A stretch of DNA of 64,000 nucleotides from Craterostigma plantagineum (GCA_027422505.1 JAPQWV010000750.1:62001-126000), one strand, 5' to 3'; shown: positions 1 through 13,241, counted from the first letter of the stretch. Notes: a model not told the origin generated them from the letters alone. Program-made: numbers and translations.

Positions 1-2155
1 TTAGAAATGCAGTCTTCACGTCCATTTGGTAGACTTTAAAGTTCTTGTGAGCAGCAAAGGCAAGAAAAATTCGTATGGCTTCGATCCTGGCAACTGGGAC
101 GAAAGTTTCATCGTAGTCGATGCCTTCTTGTTGGTTGTACCCCTTAGCCACAAGTCTTGCTTTATTGCGGATGACAACACCGTCTTCATCCTTCTTGTTC
201 TTGAAGATCCACTTTGTGCCGATAATGGATCTATTGTGAGGTCGTGGTACGAGTTCCTAAACTTGTAAACGTTCAAACTGATTTATTTCCTCCTGCATTG
301 CAATCAGCCAATCAGGATCGTTGAGAGCTTCACCTACTCGTGATGGTTCGGCTTGACTGAGATAGCAAGCAAACAGACTGTCATTCATCGTAGCCGAACG
401 TGTCGAGACACCAGATGTGGGATCCCCAATAATCTGATCTGTAGGATGAGATCGAGCCCAAAGTGGTACGTTGGTCTGAGAGAAGCTGGCCGCATTTGTA
501 TTGGTTGGAGGTTCATTAGATTGGGGTGCGGTGTCCGAAGAAGAGATCTCAATCGTAGTAGATTGAGAAGGTTCAGCATCAGGATCAGCAATGTTCCCAG
601 GGTTGGGTAAAATGTCGTCTTCGTTGAGATTGAGATCATCCAAGTTTGGCGGGACGACATCATTGCCAATAGCTGGTGGTGTAGGTGGGGTGGGTGCATC
701 GCTAGTTTGAGTTGTGGCGACGGGAGTCTTGGGGACTGGATAGAAGTACTCGAAGAGCAGGTCGAGATCCAGTTCACCAGAATTGTCCTCAGATGAGGAA
801 GTTCCCGTCGTTGAATGTTGACCTTTTGTCAACGACTGTAGAAGACCTGGTTCTGGACTGATATGAGCAGAAGCCATTAGGTCGCCTTCGCTTTCGTCTA
901 AGGTGACATTTGTGCTCTCTATTACTGATCGTTTTTCCCTAAGATAGACTCTGTATGCCTTCAAGTTCAGCGAATATCCAACAAAGATGCCTTCAAGTGC
1001 TTTTGGATCAAGCTTCCCAAGATGTTGGCGATCATTGGCCACAAAACATCGGCAACTGAAGACCCTTAGATAAGATATATCGGGGATACGACGGTTATTC
1101 AGCATCTCGTATGGGGTGCGGTTGAATCTCTTGTGGATGGAAGCCCGGTTCTGTGTGTAACAAGCCATTTGAATAGCTTCGCCCCAAAGAGAATGAGGAA
1201 GTCCGGATTGCATGAGGAGAGTCCTGGCTGCTTCAACTAGTGTCCTATTCTTACGCTCAACGACACCTTTCCGTTCCGGAGTCTTCACAGCTGAGAACTG
1301 CTGGGTGATGCCCTGAGTGGCATAGAAATCACTGAGCTTCTTGTTCTTAAACTCAGTTCCGTTGTCAGTTCTGATAATCCGAACCTTCTGTTGATGAAGA
1401 GTTTGGGACATAACAACAAACTCGATGATTATATCGGGAACTTCATCCTTTGTACGAATGAGTTTCGTCCACGTGTAGCGTGAAAAATCGTCGACAATCA
1501 CAAGAATATACCGTCTTCCTCCGAGTGTGGCCGTAGGCATTGGGCCACATAGATCCATGTGTAAGAGCTCAAGGATGAGCTTGGAGGACGGTGTTTCCTT
1601 GGAGATGTGAGACGATCGCTTCATCTTCCCCAATTCACAGGCAGAGCAGAGGTGTTCCTTATGATATGTCAGTTGGGGTAGACCGTTGACGAGTTTATTC
1701 TGACGCAGTTTGTTGATGGTCTTGAAATTGAGATGTGAAAGACGTCGGTGCCATAGATCGTTCAACTTGGGTGCAGCTCGAGAGAGAAGGCATATTGGTC
1801 GAGAGGTCGTAAGATTGAGTACGTAAAGGTGAGACGTGCGCGTTCCAGAAAGAAGAGGCTGTCCCGAGGCATCTATAATGCTGCAGATGTCATATTCGAA
1901 GAGAACCTTTTATCCTTTGTCGCAGAAACGACCAATGCTAAAGAGATTGTAGCTCAAACCCTCGACATAAGAGATGCCCTTAATCGTCAGTTTGTCATGG
2001 ACGAGATCACCAGTTCCGAGAATTGGCGCCATTTGACTGTTTCCGAAAGAGACCCTTCCGAGATAGCGCTCGGAGAAGTTGCTCAACAGCTCCTTGTTCC
2101 CCGTCATGTGTGTGGAGCAACCCGAGTCTAGATACCACACATGACAGACCTGCAA
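1..2155 (-). pseudogene. copia pol fragment: protease, GAG-pre-integrase, integrase, start of RT
   Basis: One continuous reading frame runs from about 2155 down to position 1 with two internal stops. The protease shows DSGCSTHMTG (about 2130-2100). A TAA at 1910-1912 follows a CDKG motif where copia proteins normally have Tyr. The GAG-pre-integrase zinc motif (HRRLSH then CSAC) lies near 1748-1640. The integrase core has the DDE set, counted from the Met at 1765: D71 (MDLCGPM), D134 (RTDNGTEF), E170 (VVERKNRT). After a Pro/Thr-rich linker the RT begins. A TAG at 257-259 replaces the conserved Trp that precedes ELVPRP, and the frame continues into [14 protein letters not shown] and a VARIEAIR motif up to the window edge. 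It would encode part of the element's replication polyprotein; two nonsense codons make it a pseudogene. This segment has no counterpart in copy B. Confidence 0.92.
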
Positions 2156-2395
2156 TCATCAGTAAATGTTGGGTCCCCGTTTACGAACGAGACCTTCTTG
2201 TGATACAAGTAAAATTTTCATGCGCTTAATGGGAATGTGGTTTCTAAATCAGATTGTGTTGGTTCTAATTTAGCTTTCCCTTTGTCATTTGTTTGATGAG
2301 GCGGGATTATGGTTTTTCTAACCCATATTTTCCTAACTTGTGCTTGCATGTATGGCGCCTTATACATGAATTGGCGTGGGGGATGTGGTTTTTGT

Positions 2396-3476
2396 TTATT
2401 TTTTGGTCGCCTTTGGCTTGCGAGCAGTAGGTGAGTTTGCGTTTGACGACGAGAGACGTTTTCGCTTAACCTTTTTAGGCGAGATTGGAGAATTCAAAGG
2501 CGTCGTAGGGGAGGTTCGCTTGCGTGGTCGGAGTGTTGCGTGTTTATGTGTTTCATATTCATGAAAGCGTGGGAGAACAAAGTCATTGCAGCAGCACATA
2601 GACATAAGCTTGGTAAAAGAAAGATAAGTTTTGGCAACATAATTGTCATCGAAGAGCGGGTTCTCCTTTATTTCATACGAACTCCCTTCCAGAGACGTTG
2701 AACTCACATTCCCTGTATCCATAAGTATATGCGAGTTAGTGTTAGAACATGTGTCAGCTTCAGGAGTCATCTTCGCCGTCCTCTTACATTTACATGTTCG
2801 AGAATCGGGTACTTGACTCGACGTAGAGGGTTTGTTCGTATTGTGAAATTGCTCTAGGGTAAAGATTTTGTTAAGTAGATCTTCTCGCTCTTTTGCAAAA
2901 GCTTTCCGCTCTACTTCTATGGTTCGTTCTAGTTCCGCTATGATCAGAAGTTTCTCTGGGACATAGATGCGAGAAAGTGCTTCTCGGAAAGCGATTTCCT
3001 GTTCTTCGGTTGGGAACTGAGACTTGATGTCTTCAGAGAGTGAAGGCTTTTTAGTCCCATCACTAGCATTCAATTCCGTGTAGTCGTACGCGATTTCTGC
3101 CCAGAGAATGTTCTGTTCCCTCTTTTCTTCCGAAAGGACAACGGAGGAGGATCTTACAAACGGCTTGAGCTGTGAGGGAGTGCCCTGCCTCGTTTGTAGG
3201 AATGAAGTACTGTACATGTTATACCTTTTAACAATTAGCGGCGTTGGAACGCAGTTGCTGGCCAGGCCGATTCCCATTCGGGCGTCGTAGAATTCTGTTT
3301 CAACTGGTTGGTTCAATAGGCATAAGATGTGTGCGGCTTTTTTCCTAAGGTGAAGTTGCTCTTCAAGTTCTTTCACCTTGCGGTATAGCCTAACTCTTTC
3401 CTTCGTAAGCAGTTCATATTGGGAGGCCGCTAGGAGGCGAGAAGTTTCACATGAACTGATGGCTAGTGTAGTTTCC
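2396..3476 (-). pseudogene. copia gag C-terminal part (coiled-coil/basic region), copy A
   Basis: A 326-aa open frame (3376-2396) starts inside a heptad-like Lys/Glu/Leu region (KELEEQLHLRKK). It continues through a second Glu/Lys-rich helix (about residues 150-175) and ends in a Ser/Pro/Lys-rich basic tail. It has no zinc knuckle. In copy B the homologous frame directly follows the zinc-knuckle gag but is shifted by one nucleotide, so this is the C-terminal part of gag rather than a separate gene. In copy A the gypsy element separates the two parts. The 240 bp between it and the protease (2156-2395) contain stops in the relevant frame and no recognisable domain. The exact role of the extension is unknown to me. 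Confidence 0.75.
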
Positions 3477-3481
3477 TTAAC
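3477..3481. repeat. 5-bp target site duplication (left), TTAAC
   Basis: TTAAC directly precedes the left LTR and recurs at 13242-13246 directly after the right LTR. The uninterrupted copy B sequence near 43891-43895 contains it once (TTCCTTAACCTTAG), which proves the insertion site. Confidence 0.95.
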
Positions 3482-6031
3482 TGTAATACCCGTAAAAATT
3501 AATACGGGATTTTGATGTAATTAGTTATGTAAATTTCGTGAATTAGATATATTGATACGGAAATTAGAAGCTTGGAGCAAAATATAAGCTATGTTAGTTT
3601 CGAATTAGTTTCGAAACCCTTAATTAAAATTAATGATGGCAAAACAAATTAAGTTGGGCCATGTTTATTATGTGGGAATAAAATAAACTAAAACTTGGGC
3701 TATACTCAAATTCGAATTTAGACCCAGGGCACACGTTAATATTGAAGTTGCTTGTACCATGAGGAAAGCAAATGAAATCATTCCCTTGTCCCATCATTGG
3801 TAATCTCAAAGAGTAATACTTATCTAACCATCGTTGAGAGAAAGGATTAAATAAGGAAACTTTGAAAAGGAAGGAAGAACTTTGGGACTGAAGTACGAAA
3901 ACTAACAGAAGAGCTTGTGGAGATCTTATCAAATATAAACCACATACTTCCGAAGTAAGGTATGATAAACACTTCTTAAACTTAATATACTTAAATATTT
4001 CGAAGATTATAATGAATTTCTTTGGTAAGAAAGTGTCGGGAGTTATCATGCTTAAGTAAACCCTAGAACCTTTGAGTTTTGGTTCAGGTCCATGAGTATT
4101 TATGTGATACATGTTTCGTGATTTTGAGTAGAAAGATCCGAGATCCTTAAGGTTCGAATTATAGTCATAACTGTTTGGGTAATGAATTCAAATTAATTAC
4201 AAGTACAGTGTTTTTAAGGGTTTTTGATAGAACAGTATAGATTTTAGAGGTTTCGACATTGTTTAAAGATGTCGATATGAAGATCATAGGAAGAAACTCG
4301 GGATGTATATAATTGTCGATATATGATAATGATAGAAAATGTCGAGATGTAGTGGTAAAAAGTCGAGAGGTATAATAGCAATGATATCGACTTTTATATG
4401 ATTTCCTTATCAAAGAAGTCGAGAGATACATATATATATAGATAAATGTCGAGACATATAAGGGAACTTCAAGATACATAACAAAATGTCGGCATAAGCT
4501 CGATAACTAATAGGACTTCGACATTATCCTTTGAAAGCTCGACATTAATTAGATATCGACAAACAATGATATCGACATTTGCAAGAAACAGTAGTTCGAC
4601 ATTTGTTGTAATGGTTTCGACATTAGATGTGCTTAGTTAGGTTTCGATATTTGTATGTTTGATGCCTCGACATTTTTAGGTATCGACATTTACATTTATG
4701 TGTAGAATGCTTCGACATTTATATGATTTCACCATGAGAACTCGACATTTTCAGATGTCTCGACATTTTGAGCAGTCTCGACATTTACCATGGTTTCGAC
4801 TTTTTCAATTAAGTGATGGTCTCGACATTTGTAGGCTCGACTTCTATAAGCTAGACAATTCGACAACATCTCGACATTTATATTTGTTTAGATGTTTCGA
4901 CATTTTAATAATAGTTTCGACATTGTATTTTAATTCATAAATTCTTGGTATTTTAGGGTTTTGTTATATTTTAGGGTTTTCGTGATTTTAGGATTTTGAT
5001 AATTTTAGAGTTTTCGAGAACTGGTATATATACTAATAATATTAATATATTCAGACGACCGATCTATAGAGACTTCACGAGACTTCGTAATTGGTTGTAG
5101 CGGGAGGACAGGTAGGTGAAACATTCATCTACGACGCGTAAACACTTACCTGCTATTATGTGATTACATGACTTATGTGATCTACGTGTTTTACGTATGT
5201 TTTATGTGATATCAAGTTTTCATGTGTATCACGTATGTACATGGCATCGCACGACATTGTGAGGGATAACGACCACATTAGTGGTGACACCTTAAGACTT
5301 AAGGTGTCGATTGAGCGGGGTAGAGTGTGCCGATTTTGGCAGTCAGACTCGTAGCGGAGTTGAGGTTGGACTCGTTGGGCACCTGACGGGAGACAGACGT
5401 GAGCGATCTGTCTACTCGGGCGTGAGCGACCCGAGGTGCAAACCGTCGGATGTGTTGTGTAGCGGAAGGGGCGACCTGATAGGAGGACGTTGACGTGATC
5501 GATCAGCGCACTATCGGCGTGGGCACCGCTAGTCTGGCGTTAACGACCAGACGATATATTTTATTTTATTGCGCGCGAGGTGCCGAGTCTAGCCTAGGGC
5601 CCTGATATGGAGATACGATAGAAATGTGAGGACGAGCGTGCATTATATCATGTTGCGAGAACTGGGAACTGGGAATGAGTGCACGCTGCATTGCATTTTA
5701 TTCACCTACTGGGCAATTTGCTCAGTGTTTACGTGTTGTAGGTACCGAGTCTGACGCTGACACGCGTCAAGACTGAGGCGGCTGGTGGCGGTGCTCCATG
5801 GACTTTTGAGGGCGGGGCGGTACATGGATGAAGACCTGTGGAGCGGCGATAGGGTTTTTAATCTTTTGACATTTTGGGGCTTCGGCCCATTGTACAGATA
5901 TTATTATGTAAAATAATATTTTGTTGTATTATAATATCTTTTAGGAAAAAGTTTTAAATTAGACGGGCCTTCTGCGGCTTACGCTGCGGAAATCCGCCAC
6001 TAACCTTAATTAGAAAAGTAGGGTCGTCACA
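3482..6031 (+). repeat. 5' LTR of the Tekay-like gypsy element
   Basis: 2550 bp, TG...CA termini, followed after two bases by the primer binding site. It holds an AT-rich first part, an array of TCGACATT motifs (4253-4924), a TTTAGGG-containing stretch near 4955-5000 and a GC-richer 3' part. It differs from the 3' LTR at two positions around 4934-4936. The open frames inside it (for example 3630-4112) are identical in both LTRs, lack any recognisable domain and are considered non-coding. Confidence 0.95.
4253..4924 (+). repeat. TCGACATT motif array in the LTR
   Basis: At least 16 direct copies of TCGACATT, often extended to TCGACATTT, occur at irregular 15-50 bp spacing between 4253 and 4924. 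Examples are at 4518, 4539, 4572, 4595, 4667, 4683, 4712, 4742, 4760, 4778, 4822, 4871, 4897 and 4917. A few inverted copies (AATGTCGA) occur near 4339 and 4444. The array is repeated unchanged in the 3' LTR at 11463-12134. It lies in the probable U3 part. Confidence 0.85.
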
Positions 6032-6033
6032 GG

Positions 6034-6045
6034 TGGTATCAGAGC
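6034..6045 (+). other. Primer binding site (tRNA-iMet type) of the gypsy element
   Basis: TGGTATCAGAGC, starting two bases after the LTR end. It is complementary to the 3' end of plant initiator-Met tRNA, the usual minus-strand primer in plant LTR retrotransposons. Confidence 0.93.
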
Positions 6046-6190
6046 TTAGGCTTTTGATTCTGAAGACTGTCCATGTACTGCCGCTCAAAAGCCTGGAGAA
6101 CCAGCCTGGCCTGTAAGTTCAATATTTGATTTCCTTATTATGTGTTATTTGATATGTGCTCTGTGTGAATAATTGTAGAAATAGATAAGA

Positions 6191-9100
6191 ATGCCGAAAG
6201 GACGTCGAGAAGTAGGCAGTTCTAGCCGTAGGGCGGGGTCTGAATCCCCACCAAATGACGACCGCTCTACTATACATCAATTGACCGATCTGATCCGACG
6301 ACAGTCGGATCAAATCAATGACTTGATCCATCATCGGAGCTCGTCGGAACATTCCCCACAACCTGATCGAGTAGAACTAATTGGGGAACGATTTCGAAAG
6401 TTAAACCCCCCAATATTTACCGAAGCCACCAATCCTGCGGTGGCTGAAGATTGGATAGGCACTATAGAGGACATGTTCATCTATAGTCGAGTGCCTGACA
6501 ATGAGAAAGTCCTTTGCGCCGTTTCCCTCTTCCGAGAGAATGCACGCTATTGGTGGAACACCGTAAAGGTGTTGGAGAGCCCAATCACTATGACTTGGGA
6601 AAGATTTAGGGAGCTCTTCTTCAACAAATACTTTACTGCCCACGATCAAGAACAGAGAATGTACGAGTTCATGAGCTTGAAGCAAGGGAATATGCCGGTG
6701 GCGGAGTACATCCGTCGATTTGAAGAATTATCTCGATTTGCTCCGCAGTTAGTAGCAACTAATTCGTTGAAAGTGACTAGGTTCATCAAGGGACTTAAAC
6801 CCGAAATCTATCGGGATTTAAGTATTGCGGGTGCACGACAACTAGAGTTTATGCAAGTAACTGAACGTGCCCTAATTGCGGAACAAGCAGAGTCGGTGGT
6901 GGTGGAAGCACAGGAAGCAAAGAAGAGGAGAGAGGCCCAACAAGGAAGCGGAGGAGATAAGAAACGCCAGTTTTTCGGCAAGGGTTCTAATACCCAATGG
7001 AACCGTCAGGGCCAACAAAACTGGCGGCCGAGACCAAATCAGGGACCGATCAACATCCCCAATCGACCTCAAAATGTTGCGCCCCAGTGTCGACAATGCG
7101 GGCGTTATCATTTCGGGGCCTGCTTTGGGACAAGACAGATTCCGCAGTGCTTCAGGTGCGGAAAAATCGGTCATTTTGCTAGGGCTTGTACAGAGAATTT
7201 ACCTCTAGTACGGAACCCGGCCCAACCGCCGATGCGACCTCCACCTGTTCCCGCGAGAGTTTTTACTCTGACAAATGAGGAGGCCGAGGCGAATCCTTCT
7301 GTTGTGACGGGTACGTTAATTATCTATAACGTGCCCACTTCTGTGCTTATTGATTCTGGAGCCACACATTCATTTGTGTCGGCCAAGTACGTGGCGAAGG
7401 TAGGAATATCTCCTACCTCATCTGAATGCAACTATGTAGTTACTCTACCACACGGGGATCCGACGCATACCAACCAAGTACTAAAAGGATGCGTCGTAGT
7501 TATTGAGGGTAGGAACTTGAGTGCCGACCTGATTGTAATTCCGATGAACGACTATGATGTCATCTTCGGAATGGATTGGCTTTCAAGATATGGAGCCATC
7601 ATAGATTGTAACAAGAAGGTCGTTAAATTCCAGCTGCCTGAAGAAGAAGCATTCACTTTTTCGGGTAAAGCGAATAAGAATAGTATTCCACGAATATCAG
7701 CTCTAAAGGCTCAACGACTCTTGAGGTCAGGTTGTGAGTCCTATCTCGTGTATGCGGTGAAGGCAGAGGAGTTACCTCAGCCTGAACTGAAAGACGTACC
7801 GATAGTCAACGAATATGCCGATGTATTTCCCGATGATCTCCCGGGGTTACCCCCTGATCGAGAAATACAGTTCACGATAGATCTGATTCCGGGGTCTGCC
7901 CCAATCTCCAAAGCCCCTTACCGTTTGGCACCAAGTGAGTTAAAGGAATTGAAGGAACAGTTAGAAGATATGCTATCTAAGGGCTTTATCCAGCCGAGTT
8001 TTTCACCATGGGGCGCTCCCGTTCTTTTTGTGCGAAAGAAGGATGGGTCGATGCGACTATGCATCGACTACCGAGAATTGAATAAGATCACGATCAAAAA
8101 TAAATATCCGTTACCAAGGATCGATGATCTGTTCGATCAGCTACAAGGAGCTACGGTATTCTCGAAAATTGACCTCCGTTCGGGATACCATCAATTGAAG
8201 ATTAGGGAAGTAGATGTTCCTAAAACCGCGTTCAGTACGAGGTACGGCCATTACGAGTTTTTGGTCATGCCCTTCGGACTGACAAATGCCCCAGCTGCTT
8301 TTATGGATCTTATGAACCGAGTTTTTAAAGACTACCTCGATCGGTTTGTTATCGTCTTCATCGACGATATTTTGATCTATTCTAAGACAAGAGACGAACA
8401 CGAAAGCCATCTGAGAACCGTCTTAGGAATCCTGCGAGAGAAACAACTCTACGCCAAATTCAAGAAGTGTGAATTCTGGCTGGAGCAAGTAGCTTTCTTG
8501 GGACACGTGATTTCTGGGAACGGACTCTCGGTGGACCCGAGTAAGATCGAAGCTGTGAATAACTGGCAACAACCTACTAATCCTACTGAGGTCCGAAGTT
8601 TTCTAGGACTTGCGGGATATTACCGTAAGTTCATAGCTGACTTCTCTAGCATCGCCTCGACACTGACGAACCTTACTAGAAAGAATATACCTTTCAAGTG
8701 GACTGAAGCGTGCGAACAAAGTTTCCAGGAACTAAAGAAACGACTTACTACAGCTCCTGTTTTAACTATACCCTCGGGAACAGGAGGATTCTCGGTCTAC
8801 AGCGACGCCTCGAAGAACGGACTGGGATGTGTATTGATGCAGAACGGCAAAGTAATTGCTTACGCCTCCCGACAACTGAAGGAATACGAGAAGAACTACC
8901 CGACCCATGACCTAGAACTAGCAGCAGTGGTATTCGCTTTAAAGATCTGGAGGCATTACCTTTACGGAGAAAGGTGTGAGATTTTCACTGACCATAAAAG
9001 CTTGAAGTACTTCTTCACCCAGAAGGAGTTAAACATGCGACAACGTCGATGGCTGGAGCTCGTAAAAGACTACGACTGCGTTATCAATTATCATCCGGGC

Positions 9101-10657
9101 AAAGCGAACGTAGTCGCAGACGCGCTCAGTCGAAAGGCGATTAGCACAGAATTGCACAGACTTGGAGTGGAAATAGTTGACTTAGGTGAAGTTGAAACGA
9201 AACTAGCAACACTAACTCTTCAGCCTACGTTGCTAGAACAAATCCGAAAGGCCCAAGAAGATGACGAATTTTATCTAAAGGTGAAAGATGCACTCCCCGA
9301 CGACTTTGCAATCCGAGAAGACGGAACTTTATTTTACAAGAATCGACTGTACGTGCCTAGCGACGAGGAGTTACGACGAACGATTATGGCTGAAGCGCAC
9401 GCAACTACCTACTCCGTACATCCGGGCTCGACCAAAATGTACCAAGACTTGCGAATCACGTATTGGTGGCCAGGAATGAAAAAGGACATAGCGGAGTTCG
9501 TAAATCGATGTATGACGTGCCAGTTGATCAAAGCTGAACACCAGCGACCAGCTGGAACTCTACAGCCTTTACCGATACCCGAATGGAAGTGGGATCATAT
9601 TACTATGGATTTCGTCGTTGGTTTACCAAAGACGACGAAAGGCCATGACGCTATCTGGGTGGTGGTAGACCGCCTGACGAAATCAGCACATTTCCTTCCA
9701 ATCAGTTCTACTTTTTCCATGGAACGCTATGCGGAATTATATATTCAAGAAATCATCCGCCTCCATGGAATTCCAATTTCTATAGTCTCGGATCGAGATT
9801 CGAGATTTTTGTCCAACTTTTGGCAGAGCTTACAGAAAGCGATGGGTACTAAGCTCTCGTTCAGTACTGCATATCATCCCCAGACTGACGGGCAGTCTGA
9901 ACGAACGATCCAAACCCTTGAGGACATGTTGCGAGCATGTGTCCTAGACTTCAAAGGAAACTGGAGTAAGTACTTGCCGCTGATCGAATTTTCGTACAAC
10001 AATAGCTTCCATGCTACGATCGGTGTGGCGCCGTACGAGGCATTATATGGGCGCAAGTGTCGGTCTCCTATTCACTGGGATGAAATAGGCGAACGAGCAT
10101 TACTGGGACCAGATATGATTCGGGAGACGACAGAGGCCGTAACGAAAATTCGAGAACGAATGCGAACAGCTCAGAGTCGACAGAAGAGTTACGCTGATCG
10201 TCGACGACGACCTTTGGAATTTGCTGAAGATGACGAAGTATTTTTGAAAATCTCCCCGATGAAAGGAGTGAAGCGATTTGGAAAGAAGGGCAAACTAAGT
10301 CCAAGATACATAGGCCCGTTTAAAATAGTCAAACGAGTCGGCGAGGTTGCGTATCAGTTAGAATTGCCGACTTCCCTATCACAAATTCACAACGTATTTC
10401 ACGTATCGACATTACGAAAATACGTCGCGGACCCGAGTCATGTTGTTCAGAATGAACTTCTTTATCGGCAACTCAAGCCTGACTTGAGTTACGAAGAGAA
10501 GCCCGTAGAGATTTTGATGTACGAATCGAAACGACTACGGAATAAGATTATTCCGTTAGTTAAAGTATTGTGGCGGAATCAATCAGTTGAGGAAGCCACT
10601 TGGGAGCGTGAGGATGATATGAAAATTCGTTATCCCGAGTTATTCCAGTCGGCGTAA
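6191..10657 (+). CDS. Gag-Pol polyprotein of Tekay-like gypsy element
   Basis: An uninterrupted 1488-aa frame, ATG at 6191, stop before 10658. Domains in order: retrotransposon gag (about residues 75-185); CCHC zinc knuckle [14 protein letters not shown] (about 320-333); aspartic protease with [11 protein letters not shown] (about 383); reverse transcriptase from about 575, with the catalytic [10 protein letters not shown] box at about 723; RNase H with [10 protein letters not shown] (about 867) and TDHKSL; integrase with HHCC finger (about 1075-1115) and catalytic D (MDFVVGLP), D (IVSDRDSRF) and E (GQSERTI). A C-terminal chromodomain-like tail (VEEATWERE) follows, near 1440-1485. Every catalytic motif I can check is intact, and the length is normal for the family. 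It would act in virus-like particles and the nucleus to copy and integrate the element. The 160-bp leader carries the primer site. Confidence 0.97.
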   Translation: MPKGRREVGSSSRRAGSESPPNDDRSTIHQLTDLIRRQSDQINDLIHHRSSSEHSPQPDRVELIGERFRKLNPPIFTEATNPAVAEDWIGTIEDMFIYSRVPDNEKVLCAVSLFRENARYWWNTVKVLESPITMTWERFRELFFNKYFTAHDQEQRMYEFMSLKQGNMPVAEYIRRFEELSRFAPQLVATNSLKVTRFIKGLKPEIYRDLSIAGARQLEFMQVTERALIAEQAESVVVEAQEAKKRREAQQGSGGDKKRQFFGKGSNTQWNRQGQQNWRPRPNQGPINIPNRPQNVAPQCRQCGRYHFGACFGTRQIPQCFRCGKIGHFARACTENLPLVRNPAQPPMRPPPVPARVFTLTNEEAEANPSVVTGTLIIYNVPTSVLIDSGATHSFVSAKYVAKVGISPTSSECNYVVTLPHGDPTHTNQVLKGCVVVIEGRNLSADLIVIPMNDYDVIFGMDWLSRYGAIIDCNKKVVKFQLPEEEAFTFSGKANKNSIPRISALKAQRLLRSGCESYLVYAVKAEELPQPELKDVPIVNEYADVFPDDLPGLPPDREIQFTIDLIPGSAPISKAPYRLAPSELKELKEQLEDMLSKGFIQPSFSPWGAPVLFVRKKDGSMRLCIDYRELNKITIKNKYPLPRIDDLFDQLQGATVFSKIDLRSGYHQLKIREVDVPKTAFSTRYGHYEFLVMPFGLTNAPAAFMDLMNRVFKDYLDRFVIVFIDDILIYSKTRDEHESHLRTVLGILREKQLYAKFKKCEFWLEQVAFLGHVISGNGLSVDPSKIEAVNNWQQPTNPTEVRSFLGLAGYYRKFIADFSSIASTLTNLTRKNIPFKWTEACEQSFQELKKRLTTAPVLTIPSGTGGFSVYSDASKNGLGCVLMQNGKVIAYASRQLKEYEKNYPTHDLELAAVVFALKIWRHYLYGERCEIFTDHKSLKYFFTQKELNMRQRRWLELVKDYDCVINYHPGKANVVADALSRKAISTELHRLGVEIVDLGEVETKLATLTLQPTLLEQIRKAQEDDEFYLKVKDALPDDFAIREDGTLFYKNRLYVPSDEELRRTIMAEAHATTYSVHPGSTKMYQDLRITYWWPGMKKDIAEFVNRCMTCQLIKAEHQRPAGTLQPLPIPEWKWDHITMDFVVGLPKTTKGHDAIWVVVDRLTKSAHFLPISSTFSMERYAELYIQEIIRLHGIPISIVSDRDSRFLSNFWQSLQKAMGTKLSFSTAYHPQTDGQSERTIQTLEDMLRACVLDFKGNWSKYLPLIEFSYNNSFHATIGVAPYEALYGRKCRSPIHWDEIGERALLGPDMIRETTEAVTKIRERMRTAQSRQKSYADRRRRPLEFAEDDEVFLKISPMKGVKRFGKKGKLSPRYIGPFKIVKRVGEVAYQLELPTSLSQIHNVFHVSTLRKYVADPSHVVQNELLYRQLKPDLSYEEKPVEILMYESKRLRNKIIPLVKVLWRNQSVEEATWEREDDMKIRYPELFQSA

Positions 10658-10678
10658 TTTCGGGGACGAAATTCTTTT

Positions 10679-10691
10679 AAGGGGGGGAGGA
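10679..10691 (+). other. Polypurine tract of the gypsy element
   Basis: AAGGGGGGGAGGA, immediately upstream of the 3' LTR. It is the expected plus-strand primer. Confidence 0.92.
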
Positions 10692-13241
10692 TGTAATACC
10701 CGTAAAAATTAATACGGGATTTTGATGTAATTAGTTATGTAAATTTCGTGAATTAGATATATTGATACGGAAATTAGAAGCTTGGAGCAAAATATAAGCT
10801 ATGTTAGTTTCGAATTAGTTTCGAAACCCTTAATTAAAATTAATGATGGCAAAACAAATTAAGTTGGGCCATGTTTATTATGTGGGAATAAAATAAACTA
10901 AAACTTGGGCTATACTCAAATTCGAATTTAGACCCAGGGCACACGTTAATATTGAAGTTGCTTGTACCATGAGGAAAGCAAATGAAATCATTCCCTTGTC
11001 CCATCATTGGTAATCTCAAAGAGTAATACTTATCTAACCATCGTTGAGAGAAAGGATTAAATAAGGAAACTTTGAAAAGGAAGGAAGAACTTTGGGACTG
11101 AAGTACGAAAACTAACAGAAGAGCTTGTGGAGATCTTATCAAATATAAACCACATACTTCCGAAGTAAGGTATGATAAACACTTCTTAAACTTAATATAC
11201 TTAAATATTTCGAAGATTATAATGAATTTCTTTGGTAAGAAAGTGTCGGGAGTTATCATGCTTAAGTAAACCCTAGAACCTTTGAGTTTTGGTTCAGGTC
11301 CATGAGTATTTATGTGATACATGTTTCGTGATTTTGAGTAGAAAGATCCGAGATCCTTAAGGTTCGAATTATAGTCATAACTGTTTGGGTAATGAATTCA
11401 AATTAATTACAAGTACAGTGTTTTTAAGGGTTTTTGATAGAACAGTATAGATTTTAGAGGTTTCGACATTGTTTAAAGATGTCGATATGAAGATCATAGG
11501 AAGAAACTCGGGATGTATATAATTGTCGATATATGATAATGATAGAAAATGTCGAGATGTAGTGGTAAAAAGTCGAGAGGTATAATAGCAATGATATCGA
11601 CTTTTATATGATTTCCTTATCAAAGAAGTCGAGAGATACATATATATATAGATAAATGTCGAGACATATAAGGGAACTTCAAGATACATAACAAAATGTC
11701 GGCATAAGCTCGATAACTAATAGGACTTCGACATTATCCTTTGAAAGCTCGACATTAATTAGATATCGACAAACAATGATATCGACATTTGCAAGAAACA
11801 GTAGTTCGACATTTGTTGTAATGGTTTCGACATTAGATGTGCTTAGTTAGGTTTCGATATTTGTATGTTTGATGCCTCGACATTTTTAGGTATCGACATT
11901 TACATTTATGTGTAGAATGCTTCGACATTTATATGATTTCACCATGAGAACTCGACATTTTCAGATGTCTCGACATTTTGAGCAGTCTCGACATTTACCA
12001 TGGTTTCGACTTTTTCAATTAAGTGATGGTCTCGACATTTGTAGGCTCGACTTCTATAAGCTAGACAATTCGACAACATCTCGACATTTATATTTGTTTA
12101 GATGTTTCGACATTTTAATAATAGTTTCGACATTGTATTTTAAGTAATAAATTCTTGGTATTTTAGGGTTTTGTTATATTTTAGGGTTTTCGTGATTTTA
12201 GGATTTTGATAATTTTAGAGTTTTCGAGAACTGGTATATATACTAATAATATTAATATATTCAGACGACCGATCTATAGAGACTTCACGAGACTTCGTAA
12301 TTGGTTGTAGCGGGAGGACAGGTAGGTGAAACATTCATCTACGACGCGTAAACACTTACCTGCTATTATGTGATTACATGACTTATGTGATCTACGTGTT
12401 TTACGTATGTTTTATGTGATATCAAGTTTTCATGTGTATCACGTATGTACATGGCATCGCACGACATTGTGAGGGATAACGACCACATTAGTGGTGACAC
12501 CTTAAGACTTAAGGTGTCGATTGAGCGGGGTAGAGTGTGCCGATTTTGGCAGTCAGACTCGTAGCGGAGTTGAGGTTGGACTCGTTGGGCACCTGACGGG
12601 AGACAGACGTGAGCGATCTGTCTACTCGGGCGTGAGCGACCCGAGGTGCAAACCGTCGGATGTGTTGTGTAGCGGAAGGGGCGACCTGATAGGAGGACGT
12701 TGACGTGATCGATCAGCGCACTATCGGCGTGGGCACCGCTAGTCTGGCGTTAACGACCAGACGATATATTTTATTTTATTGCGCGCGAGGTGCCGAGTCT
12801 AGCCTAGGGCCCTGATATGGAGATACGATAGAAATGTGAGGACGAGCGTGCATTATATCATGTTGCGAGAACTGGGAACTGGGAATGAGTGCACGCTGCA
12901 TTGCATTTTATTCACCTACTGGGCAATTTGCTCAGTGTTTACGTGTTGTAGGTACCGAGTCTGACGCTGACACGCGTCAAGACTGAGGCGGCTGGTGGCG
13001 GTGCTCCATGGACTTTTGAGGGCGGGGCGGTACATGGATGAAGACCTGTGGAGCGGCGATAGGGTTTTTAATCTTTTGACATTTTGGGGCTTCGGCCCAT
13101 TGTACAGATATTATTATGTAAAATAATATTTTGTTGTATTATAATATCTTTTAGGAAAAAGTTTTAAATTAGACGGGCCTTCTGCGGCTTACGCTGCGGA
13201 AATCCGCCACTAACCTTAATTAGAAAAGTAGGGTCGTCACA
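10692..13241 (+). repeat. 3' LTR of the Tekay-like gypsy element
   Basis: 2550 bp, same ends and same length as the 5' LTR, offset 7210. The only differences I found are two substitutions near 12144-12146. Followed directly by the second TTAAC. Confidence 0.95.
11463..12134 (+). repeat. TCGACATT motif array, 3' LTR copy
   Basis: Same array as at 4253-4924, shifted by 7210 bp. It is identical except for what follows its last copy. Confidence 0.85.

Larger units (their letters stand above)
3482..13241 (+). mobile_element. Intact Ty3/gypsy chromovirus-type LTR retrotransposon (Tekay/Del-like)
   Basis: A complete 9760-bp element: 5' LTR 3482-6031, tRNA-iMet primer site 6034-6045, a single 1488-aa Gag-Pol ORF 6191-10657, polypurine tract ending at 10691, 3' LTR 10692-13241. 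Both LTRs are 2550 bp, begin TGTAATACCC and end GTCGTCACA. A 5-bp target duplication TTAAC (3477-3481 and 13242-13246) flanks it, and copy B retains the uninterrupted site. I found only two substitutions between the LTRs. The domain order PR-RT-RH-IN, the large LTRs and the C-terminal chromodomain-like tail place it near the Tekay/Del clade. The clade assignment is by family resemblance only. Confidence 0.96.

Noticed and set aside
3630..4479. 160-aa and 104-aa minus-strand ORFs in the gypsy LTR
   Set aside because: They are identical in both LTRs only because the LTRs are nearly identical. No domain, AT-rich composition, antisense to the element.
4950..5000. TTTAGGG-type telomere-like words in the LTR
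   Set aside because: Only a few scattered words (TTTTAGGGTTTT) in AT-rich sequence, not a tandem telomere array.
6876..7208. ORFs in other frames of the gypsy polyprotein
   Set aside because: Overlap the intact Gag-Pol frame and show no independent domain.
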